From: an uncultured Prevotellaceae bacterium
Lineage (GTDB): Bacteria > Bacteroidota > Bacteroidia > Bacteroidales > Bacteroidaceae
Assembly (NCBI GenBank): GCA_937915745.1
Contig: CALGGJ010000111.1
Span: 1 to 13,524, forward strand
DNA: 13,524 nucleotides
Direction: 5' to 3'
A program made the position numbers and the translations under genes. Of the stretch, positions 7,793-13,524 are shown one piece after another; within the stretch, counting starts at the first letter, position 1; every line of letters starts with the position of its first letter. The notes under the pieces are model-generated. The model was not told where the DNA came from. It saw nothing but the letters and a program-made list of their open reading frames with translations, and made no database searches.

Positions 7793-8550
7793 TTTTTTAT
7801 TTCTCAGGTACAGGCAACAGCCGTTGGGTGGCACGTTTTCTCGCTGACGAACTTGGCGACCAACTCCGATTCATTCCAGACGAATTAGATACCGATATGC
7901 GATATTCGATGAAAGAGGGAGAGCGGCTCGGCTTTGTATTTCCCACATATGGTTGGGGGGTACCACCGTTTGTTGAACACTTCATCGAGCGGATGCAGGT
8001 AAAGGGAGTTGCATACCTTTATTTTGTCACAACTTGTGGCGACGACACAGGAATGACAGCCGAACTCTTTTGCGACATAGTGGCCCGCAAAGGGTGGACA
8101 TGCTCGCTGGGATATGCTGTGCAAATGCCCGAATCGTACGTATGTCTTCCTGGCTTTGATGTTGACTCTAAACCAAAGGAACAACGCAAACTCAGTGCCG
8201 TGCCTGCAAGATTGAATCAGGTTGTAGATGATATAATCGATGGGAGAGACGGATTTGATACCATCCCAGGCCCAATGAAATGGGCAAAAAGCCACATTGT
8301 ACGTCCTTTCTTCAATAGATTTCTCATTAATCCCAGGCATTTCAAATATGAGGCCGGCAAGTGTGTGGGTTGCGGTGCATGTGTAAAAGCATGTCCGTTC
8401 CACAATATAACACTGACCGAAGGCAACCGACCACAGTGGCTGGATCGTTGTGTGCAATGTATGCGCTGTTACCATACATGTCCTGAGCGAGCTATTGAGT
8501 GGGGACGATTCACGCTTGGCAAAGGACAATACTTATTTGACAGAAAATAG
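7789..8550 (+). CDS. EFR1-type flavodoxin/ferredoxin fusion
   Basis: The 253-residue protein joins an N-terminal flavodoxin-like domain, with the FMN phosphate loop SGTGNS at 6-11, to a C-terminal ferredoxin domain with two [4Fe-4S] motifs: C192, C195, C198, C202 and C221, C224, C227, C231. It should carry electrons in the cytoplasm between flavin and iron-sulfur partners; the partners are unknown. I chose ATG 7789, which overlaps the corA stop as ATGA. A GTG at 7783 in the same frame would add only two residues. A strong terminator begins at its stop codon, so corA and this gene make up one transcript. Why a redox protein is coupled to a Mg2+ channel is not evident. Confidence 0.88.
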   Translation: MIFYFSGTGNSRWVARFLADELGDQLRFIPDELDTDMRYSMKEGERLGFVFPTYGWGVPPFVEHFIERMQVKGVAYLYFVTTCGDDTGMTAELFCDIVARKGWTCSLGYAVQMPESYVCLPGFDVDSKPKEQRKLSAVPARLNQVVDDIIDGRDGFDTIPGPMKWAKSHIVRPFFNRFLINPRHFKYEAGKCVGCGACVKACPFHNITLTEGNRPQWLDRCVQCMRCYHTCPERAIEWGRFTLGKGQYLFDRK

Positions 8551-8580
8551 CCCGATGGCTCCACAGCCATCGGGCTTCTT
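8550..8580 (+). terminator. strong intrinsic terminator, probably bidirectional
   Basis: An 11-bp GC-rich stem pairs 8550-8560 with 8565-8575 around loop CCAC and is followed by TTCTTCTTT. On the minus strand the same stem is followed by TATTTTCTG, so it may also end the transporter transcript from the right. It begins at the last base of the EFR1 stop codon. Confidence 0.88.
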
Positions 8581-8673
8581 CTTTATGACAGGATTTCCTG
8601 TTCGCCGGCCTTATAGCCTACTCTATCGGTATAGCAGCGATTTCTGCTGTTGCTTTTATTCTCGCATTATTAA

Positions 8674-10323
8674 TTATGCCTTGATGGGTTTATATTTCGG
8701 AACGAGCAGTTTCATGGCTACCCATGAGATGAGATATGCTATACCGCAGAAGCAGAACATTATGAAGTATCCTGCAGGCTTTCCTTCGAATCCGAGGAAT
8801 GTCATTGGGTCGGATACGATTTGTCCGCCAAGTTCGTTTATCTTTGTTATCATCTCCCCCGACGACATTGCTTTTTCTATCACGATGCCTCCCTTGTCTA
8901 TCACGTCTTGCATTTCCGTACCTACGAGGTCTTGTGCATATTCGATAGGTATATCGAACACCTTTGTTATGTTCTTTTCGGTTATCTCCATTGCTTGTTC
9001 CACACCCTCTGCCTGGAATGAGCCTGAAGCTGTGGTGAAGAGGTTTCCGGCTATCTTCTGTATGAACATGGAGCCTATACCTCCGGCCGTGGCTCCGATA
9101 CCGGTGATGGTTGCTATGGTCGATTTAGGGAACATGTCGCCGATGGTTGAGAACAGATTGGCCGACCATGCCTGATGTCCTGCAGCTGCAATACCGATGA
9201 GTATTGCAGGCCACCATGGACTCGATACGCCCAGTGGCTGTGCTGCAAGTGCCACGAGTGGCAGGAATGCGAATATGAGCATTGCGAGCATACGTCCGCT
9301 GTATGGGTTCATGCCTCGGCGCTCGACAAAGAGTCTTGGAAGGTATCCTCCGAAAATGGATATGACTGTCACAATGGCATAGAGTGTGAATATGAGGGCT
9401 TGTCCCAGCGGACTGGATGCCTTGGCATGGAACTGATTGTCGAAGTATGATGGTGCCCAGAACAGAAAGAACCACCATACACCATCGGTCAGCAACTTAC
9501 CGCAGATGAACGACCATGTCTGCTTGTAGGTGAAGCACTTGAGGAACGGGATAGCTTTCTCTTCGCCATCAGTGGTTTGTTCTGCTGCTTCTGTTTCGTC
9601 GTCTTGATGTATGTATTCCAGTTCGGCTGCATTCACGTGCTTGCTCTTTTCTGGTTTGTCGTACATAAATGCCCAGAAGAACATCCAGAGGAATCCGAGT
9701 CCGCCAATTATGATGAATGCCCATTCCCATCCCAGGCTCTTGGCCAATGGAGGTATGCAGAGCGGTGCGGCAAGTGCGCCTACACTGGCTCCGGAGTTGA
9801 ATATGCTGGTAGAGAATGCGCGGTCTTTCTTTGGGTTGTATTCAGCAGTCACTTTGATGGCGGCAGGGAAGTTTCCCGATTCGCCGAGTGCCAGTATGCC
9901 GCGGCAGAGCAGGAACAGATATACCGAGGTGGTTGATACTGCCAATGCTGCTTTCGAGCCAATCTCTACGGCTGTGATGTCGGCCTCGCCGGTGATGAGC
10001 GATGTGCCCCATCCACATGCTGCGTGCATGCATGCACCTGCACTCCATACGCCGATGCTCCACAGATATCCCTTCTTGGTACCCATCCAGTCAATGAACT
10101 TACCTGCAAAGAGGCAGCATATGGCATAGAAAATGCTGAAGAACGATGTGATGGTACCATAGTCGGCATCGGTCCAGCCAAACTCCGGCTTGATAAATTC
10201 TTCATAGGTCAGACTTAGGACCTGACGGTCTAGATAGTTCACAGTAGTTGCCACAAAGAGCAACGAACAAAGCCACCAACGCCAGTTGGTCATAAGCTTT
10301 GCCTGAGTTGTTAAAGTTGTCAT
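8674..10323 (-). CDS. ExuT-like hexuronate MFS transporter (ACS family)
   Basis: This 549-residue inner-membrane protein has about 12 membrane helices. TM1 with the segment NYLDRQVLSLTYEEF (29-43) is typical of hexuronate and related sugar-acid symporters. GKFIDWMGTKKG (74-85) is the MFS loop 2-3 motif, and RGILALGESGNFPAAIK (141-157) is the helix 4 signature of the ACS family. It probably imports galacturonate or glucuronate with protons. It is longer than the usual 430-450 residues, mainly from an 85-residue polar segment at about 430-515 between the last two helices and a smaller insert at about 103-128. M11 is an alternative start. A structured leader and a TAACTTTG box lie upstream. Substrate is inferred from family resemblance. 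Confidence 0.85.
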   Translation of the reverse strand: MTTLTTQAKLMTNWRWWLCSLLFVATTVNYLDRQVLSLTYEEFIKPEFGWTDADYGTITSFFSIFYAICCLFAGKFIDWMGTKKGYLWSIGVWSAGACMHAACGWGTSLITGEADITAVEIGSKAALAVSTTSVYLFLLCRGILALGESGNFPAAIKVTAEYNPKKDRAFSTSIFNSGASVGALAAPLCIPPLAKSLGWEWAFIIIGGLGFLWMFFWAFMYDKPEKSKHVNAAELEYIHQDDETEAAEQTTDGEEKAIPFLKCFTYKQTWSFICGKLLTDGVWWFFLFWAPSYFDNQFHAKASSPLGQALIFTLYAIVTVISIFGGYLPRLFVERRGMNPYSGRMLAMLIFAFLPLVALAAQPLGVSSPWWPAILIGIAAAGHQAWSANLFSTIGDMFPKSTIATITGIGATAGGIGSMFIQKIAGNLFTTASGSFQAEGVEQAMEITEKNITKVFDIPIEYAQDLVGTEMQDVIDKGGIVIEKAMSSGEMITKINELGGQIVSDPMTFLGFEGKPAGYFIMFCFCGIAYLISWVAMKLLVPKYKPIKA

Positions 10324-10358
10324 ATAGGTTTAGTATTAGTTGGATTTCATCCTTCTTT

Positions 10359-10442
10359 TTTTCGCTATGCACGGTGGAGCCTCCTGCGGGGTACTCCCCT
10401 TTCAGGTAGGAACGTCCAAGCGGTCATTTGGCTTAGCGAAAA
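10359..10442 (-). ncRNA. compact structured leader RNA upstream of the ExuT-like gene
   Basis: A perfect 9-bp closing stem pairs 10359-10367 with 10434-10442. Inside lie a hairpin with CCAA/TTGG arms (10416-10419 with 10428-10431) and a long arm: CCTG/CAGG (10383-10386 with 10403-10406) topped by GGGG/CCCC (10388-10391 with 10396-10399) and a 4-nt loop. Read on the minus strand it would start about 11 nt after the predicted transcript start and end 35 nt before the transporter ATG. This three-way-junction layout is riboswitch-like. I do not recognise the class. No T-run follows on the minus strand, so it is not an obvious terminator. Strand is inferred from the promoter and gene. Confidence 0.55.
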
Positions 10443-10459
10443 CTGTTATGAGTTTGCCA

Positions 10460-10467
10460 CAAAGTTA
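10460..10467 (-). promoter_or_regulatory. probable -7 element for the ExuT-like gene
   Basis: The minus strand reads TAACTTTG, the exact Bacteroidetes -7 form also used at 3439 and 6643. No TTG is seen at the usual -33 distance, so the promoter may need an activator. The transcript would start near 10453. Confidence 0.55.
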
Positions 10468-10671
10468 CGAAATAATTCTTTAGCATGGGGCATGATAAAT
10501 AAAGAAATGTGTAAATGATGTGTTATTTTATTCCGCATCCCGCACATTTCGTTTGTTTTGGATTCATTTCGGGTGTCGGGTTTTTACTTGTCTTGTGGTA
10601 AACGTAATGTGTTAATCAGGCATATATGACAGGGTAATATGGCAAAATACATCATTTTTTTCTCCCATTAG
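10468..10671. other. AT-rich divergent spacer without a gene
   Basis: No ORF here looks real. The only structure noticed is an 8-bp inverted repeat, GAAATGTG at 10504-10511 with CACATTTC at 10543-10550, which could be an operator or chance. It lies between the two divergent promoters. Confidence 0.35.
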
Positions 10672-10703
10672 TTTGCATGTCACTTTTTTTATTACTATAT
10701 TTG
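10672..10703 (+). promoter_or_regulatory. promoter of the small lipoprotein gene
   Basis: TTTG at 10672-10675 and TATATTTG at 10696-10703 are separated by 20 bp, matching the Bacteroidetes -33/-7 pattern. A start near 10710 gives a 46-nt leader. Confidence 0.7.
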
Positions 10704-10755
10704 CGAACTCAAACAACAATTATTTCAATAACCCAACCAAACCTGTTTATATTAC

Positions 10756-11061
10756 ATGAGACGAATCCAGCTCAAAATGGCTACGGCCGTGTTTGCCTTG
10801 TTCATGGTATGGGCATGTGTTTCAAAAAGTCCGAAGGATAAAATGGTCGATGCCTTGAAAGAAACCATCGAACGTGTTGATGAAGCTACTACACGCAAAA
10901 AACTCGACAGTGCTTCAAAGTTGTTCACCATCGAATACAAACAAATCTTCAAGGATGTACCGCAGTCGGAACAAGTTGAGGTGATGAACAGCCAGGAGGT
11001 GGCTGACCTGCTAGTGGAGTACAACAAGAAGGTGGTTGCCAAGCGCAAGGTGCTGAGATGA
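10756..11061 (+). CDS. small putative lipoprotein, unknown function
   Basis: The 101-residue protein starts with a basic and hydrophobic signal (about 1-20) ending in VWAC, with C21 as the likely lipidated cysteine; W at -2 is unusual for a lipobox. The mature part (about 80 residues) is highly charged and probably helical, with spaced hydrophobic residues and a basic C-terminus. I do not recognise a family. It has its own promoter and only 4 bp separate its stop from that of the convergent DUF4421-like gene. It is real by promoter, start context and signal sequence; an inner- or outer-membrane-anchored helical protein is as much as can be said. Confidence 0.7.
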   Translation: MRRIQLKMATAVFALFMVWACVSKSPKDKMVDALKETIERVDEATTRKKLDSASKLFTIEYKQIFKDVPQSEQVEVMNSQEVADLLVEYNKKVVAKRKVLR

Positions 11062-11065
11062 CTCG

Positions 11066-12205
11066 CTACTTGTAAACACCCTTCTTGAGGAAATTAAATC
11101 CCATGATGAGCTTTACTGTTCCGTATGAATTGGTGAGCGAGAACTTATGTTGTCGATAAGCGTAAGTATGTATATCGACCACGATGCCGGTGAAGTATTT
11201 CGTGTTGTTCCAAAACAGACTGGTGCGGAAAAACACGTCGGTGCTTATACGGCGCAGTATGTCGCGGTCGAAATCCTGCTCGGTGATGTCCGAACGTCTG
11301 TATCCTATCGACGGGAGTATTGACACTGCGAATATGCAGTTCTTGCGAAATGCCCAGTTATAGCCATAGCCCACACTGACTGCATAGTCGCGATACGACA
11401 CATGGGTGAAAAACAGGGTGGAGTCGATGCGAGCCATAATATATGGGTTCAAAGCCTCGCTGTCGAAGTCTATGGTCGAGTGGTTATACGAAAAACCCAG
11501 TTTCCACGAACCCTGACTGCGTCGCTGCACCGCATTCTCGCCAAACGCAGCCGGCCACGAATACCGACGATGATTGAAGATATACTGAGCGTTGATGCCC
11601 TCACATCGTGAACGGAGGCCTGTAAACGTGCAGTCTTGACCCGACAGGTCAACATTTGTGATGTCTGTAAACTTGGCACTCTTGCCCGACTTGAAATTAT
11701 ACACCTCGGCAACGATGCTGGCAGTATTCAGCACAAACGAGTTGCGGTAACCCGTTCCGTCCCCGTGCGCCCCCTTCGGCTTACCTATATCTGTCACATT
11801 GATTGAGTGGCCGTAACCGAAGATACTCCAATATACATATCCGCCAAGCACCAGCGGATTACCCGACTGCAGAACCATGCTGTTGGTCTGCCCCGTCTCC
11901 GATGACGTCATGCGGTAGTAGTCGTGGAAGTAAGACAGCTCGGTCTGCGCCGTAAACTCATATTTCTGTGGGGTCACATAGTTCGTATCACACCCCATAA
12001 AGAAGTTGGTCACAGCATCGGCTGCTCGTATCACAGGACTCAGCAGGCGTGCCAATGGTCTGGGACGCTCGGCACCAGAGCCGGCTCCGACACTATCGTC
12101 GATAACGACACCGGAGCCGTTCACTGCGACAGAGTCGGCCGACACTGCCGCCGTATGCGAACAAGCCGGAACCACCATGAGCAATATGAGCAGAAGACGT
12201 CTCAT
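11066..12205 (-). CDS. DUF4421-like envelope protein
   Basis: I place the start at ATG 12203-12205 (MRRLLLILLM), which gives a signal peptide and 379 residues and overlaps the upstream oxidoreductase stop as ATGA. A longer frame would add 21 residues before a clear signal sequence. VVPAC near residue 12 could be a lipobox or just the end of the signal. The body is rich in aromatic beta strands such as WSIFGYGHSINV and YAVSVGYGYNWAF, with a charged loop RRSQGSWKLGFSYNHS, as in DUF4421 proteins, which resemble outer-membrane beta-barrels. Function is unknown. It is the second gene of a two-gene operon. The family call rests on overall resemblance. Confidence 0.7.
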   Translation of the reverse strand: MRRLLLILLMVVPACSHTAAVSADSVAVNGSGVVIDDSVGAGSGAERPRPLARLLSPVIRAADAVTNFFMGCDTNYVTPQKYEFTAQTELSYFHDYYRMTSSETGQTNSMVLQSGNPLVLGGYVYWSIFGYGHSINVTDIGKPKGAHGDGTGYRNSFVLNTASIVAEVYNFKSGKSAKFTDITNVDLSGQDCTFTGLRSRCEGINAQYIFNHRRYSWPAAFGENAVQRRSQGSWKLGFSYNHSTIDFDSEALNPYIMARIDSTLFFTHVSYRDYAVSVGYGYNWAFRKNCIFAVSILPSIGYRRSDITEQDFDRDILRRISTDVFFRTSLFWNNTKYFTGIVVDIHTYAYRQHKFSLTNSYGTVKLIMGFNFLKKGVYK

Positions 12206-13191
12206 CGTTTCAGTATTTTGTCCATAACCCAGTTGGTAGGAGTCGCACTCACCGAGTTGCACCCGCAAGGCCTGCCACCGCGCAAGTCTTCTATAATAGC
12301 CTGTATGAGCGGCATCTGCACATACCTCGGATTGTCAGTCTTTATTATCTCAAGCCCATGCTCGGTGTGCAGGGCAATAGGAGTGTAGTCAAAAACCGAG
12401 AAACTAATCATGCCGCAGTCGCCGACAATCTCAATCCGGTCGGTACGGGCTGAGTCATGAGACACAAAACACCATGAGCCACTGCCCGTCAATCCACTGT
12501 CGAAACGGAAACAAGCGTTGATAGTATCTTCAACCCTATACAGTCCGGCCATGTTCGTGGCATAGCCTTCAGCCTCTATAATGATGCCAAACATATCCTG
12601 CAGCAGGTCTATCTGATGGCTGGCCAGGTCGTAGAAATAGCCTCCGCCACCCGCTATATCCGGTTGCAGGCGCCACGGCAGGTTCGTCTTGTTATAGTCG
12701 AGTTCGCGCGGGGGTACGGCAAAGCGTATCTGCACCGATAACACCCTGCCTATAGAGCCGCCAAGTACCAACTGCTTCACACGCTGGAAGTAAGGCAGGT
12801 ACCGCCTGTAATAGGCCACATAGCACGGAACCCCCGTCTGTTCGGAAACATTGTTAACACGCAGACACTCTTCGTAGCTGGCGGCCAGAGGCTTCTCCAC
12901 ATACACAGGTTTGCCCGCCTTCATGGCCATAATGGCAAACGTGGCGTGCGACGACGGAGGCGTGGCAATATAGACAGCATTGACCCCACTGTCGTTAATC
13001 AGCTCGGTGGCATCAGTGTAGGCACGCCCGATACCATGACGTAGTGCATACGACAAAGCCTTTTCCCCGTCGCGGCTCATTACACAAACTATCGATGAAC
13101 CGCCGGCACACTGCAAGGCAGGGCCACTCTTTGTTTCAGTAGCTTCGCCACAACCTATAACTCCCCAACGTACCTCGCTTATTGCATCCAT
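12202..13191 (-). CDS. Gfo/Idh/MocA family NAD(P)-dependent oxidoreductase
   Basis: These cytoplasmic enzymes oxidise or reduce sugars, inositols and related compounds. The 329-residue protein has an N-terminal Rossmann domain with GVIGCG (10-15), the catalytic EKP motif at 99-101 with K100, and a C-terminal alpha/beta domain with GGGGYFYDLASHQID (181-195) holding D188 and H192. All residues expected for activity are present. Length is typical. The substrate cannot be read from the sequence. It is first in an operon with the DUF4421-like gene (ATGA overlap). A palindromic TAACTTTG box lies 66 bp upstream of the start. Confidence 0.9.
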   Translation of the reverse strand: MDAISEVRWGVIGCGEATETKSGPALQCAGGSSIVCVMSRDGEKALSYALRHGIGRAYTDATELINDSGVNAVYIATPPSSHATFAIMAMKAGKPVYVEKPLAASYEECLRVNNVSEQTGVPCYVAYYRRYLPYFQRVKQLVLGGSIGRVLSVQIRFAVPPRELDYNKTNLPWRLQPDIAGGGGYFYDLASHQIDLLQDMFGIIIEAEGYATNMAGLYRVEDTINACFRFDSGLTGSGSWCFVSHDSARTDRIEIVGDCGMISFSVFDYTPIALHTEHGLEIIKTDNPRYVQMPLIQAIIEDLRGGRPCGCNSVSATPTNWVMDKILKR

Positions 13192-13244
13192 AATGATTAC
13201 CCTTTTTTATTTGTAGGTACCAAAGAAACGCACTGAATATGCTT

Positions 13245-13264
13245 ACTTTGCAGATGCAAAGTTA
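13245..13264 (-). promoter_or_regulatory. palindromic -7 region of the oxidoreductase operon
   Basis: The minus strand reads TAACTTTG over 13257-13264. It overlaps a perfect 8-bp palindrome (13245-13252 with 13255-13262, 2-nt centre), so the plus strand also shows the near match TTACTTTG. Operon start would be near 13250. No -33 TTG is evident. Confidence 0.5.
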
Positions 13265-13269
13265 ATGTT

Positions 13270-13379
13270 TTTTATGCGAAAAGTGAAGTGTAAAAAGTAA
13301 AAAACATGTGTCTGGACGTTTCATTTGGCATGTGTTAAGACAACTTTTCAATCTGCGCTCTTCACTTTTTCGCACAAAA
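13270..13379. repeat. 110-bp segment bounded by imperfect inverted repeats
   Basis: Left arm 13270-13288 and right arm 13360-13379 are complementary apart from one mismatch and one extra base (about 18 pairs). The inside (71 bp) is AT-rich and has CATGTGT twice. It could be a small non-autonomous element or a long hairpin RNA. No target-site duplication was found by eye. Confidence 0.5.
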
Positions 13380-13381
13380 CT

Positions 13382-13407
13382 GCTATCTTTGCAGTCGCAA
13401 AGATAGC
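13382..13407. promoter_or_regulatory. palindrome with face-to-face TATCTTTG boxes
   Basis: An 11-bp perfect inverted repeat pairs 13382-13392 with 13397-13407 around AGTC. TATCTTTG appears on the plus strand at 13384-13391 and on the minus strand over 13398-13405. Either could be a promoter core; a plus-strand promoter would serve a gene beyond the window. Confidence 0.35.
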
Positions 13408-13524
13408 GTTTCGTTGCGTTTCTTTGGGCAGTCGCAAAGATAGCGTTTCGTTGCGTTTCTTTGGGCAGGCGCAAAGATAGCGTTTCGTTGCGTTTCTTTG
13501 GGCAGGCGCAAAGATAGCGTTTCG
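13391..13524. repeat. 37-bp direct tandem repeat array, about 3.6 copies, open at window end
   Basis: Units begin at 13391, 13428, 13465 and 13502, exactly 37 bp apart with no spacers. Units 1 and 2 are identical; units 3 and 4 differ from them by one T to G at position 5. Each complete unit contains two near-identical decamers starting GCGTTTC and carries the minus-strand motif TATCTTTG. The last copy is cut by the window edge. Confidence 0.95.

Noticed and set aside
8450..9175. 241-codon plus-strand ORF
   Set aside because: It runs out of the EFR1 gene across the terminator into the antisense of the transporter; Cys/Ser/Pro-rich shadow composition.
12206..12268. 21-residue N-terminal extension of the DUF4421-like protein
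   Set aside because: It would place polar residues before a clear signal peptide; the ATG at 12205 forms an ATGA overlap with the upstream gene.
13262..13474. 70-codon minus-strand ORF with repeated QRNA-like peptide
   Set aside because: Most of it is the tandem repeat read as codons; it crosses the inverted-repeat segment and has no family resemblance.
13391..13524. CRISPR array
   Set aside because: The 37-bp units are contiguous with no unique spacers and no cas genes are in view.

Overview
The window looks like a chromosomal segment of a gut or oral Bacteroidales bacterium, most likely Prevotella or a close relative. Four start regions carry the Bacteroidetes -7 element TAnnTTTG, three of them with a TTG or TTTG about 20 bp upstream. 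Shine-Dalgarno sequences are mostly absent. The protein families also fit: a glycoside hydrolase with a short T9SS-like C-terminal tail, a DUF4421-like protein, an EFR1-type ferredoxin and an ExuT-like transporter. I see no rRNA, tRNA, IS transposase or CRISPR array.

Region 1 (1-1852, +): a nested hairpin leader, then cysK and cysE 27 bp apart. Together they make cysteine from serine. The CysE tail ends in GEGI, which suits docking into CysK.

Region 2 (1853-6517): a secreted tyrosine-phosphatase-like protein (-) diverges from a large secreted GH105 unsaturated-galacturonyl hydrolase (+) with F5/8C, Ig-like and LamG-like modules. The shared 190-bp spacer holds a well-formed promoter for the hydrolase.

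Region 3 (6518-8580, +): a strong promoter, a leader of about 210 nt, corA, then an EFR1-type flavodoxin/ferredoxin overlapping corA by ATGA, closed by a strong intrinsic terminator. The leader contains an 18-codon acid- and proline-containing ORF. Its 3' end and the corA Shine-Dalgarno sequence can each pair with the same segment between them. This is the best candidate in the window for an undescribed regulatory system.

Region 4 (8674-11061): an ExuT-like hexuronate MFS transporter (-) preceded by a compact 84-nt structured leader that may be a riboswitch-like RNA. Divergent from it is a small putative lipoprotein gene (+) with its own promoter. GH105 enzymes release unsaturated uronate and this transporter class takes up hexuronates, so the two may act in one pectin or uronate pathway, although no SusC/SusD pair is visible.

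Region 5 (11066-13524): a Gfo/Idh/MocA oxidoreductase and a DUF4421-like envelope protein form a minus-strand pair overlapping by ATGA. Upstream lie a palindromic promoter, a 110-bp segment bounded by imperfect inverted repeats, and a 37-bp tandem array that runs off the window end.
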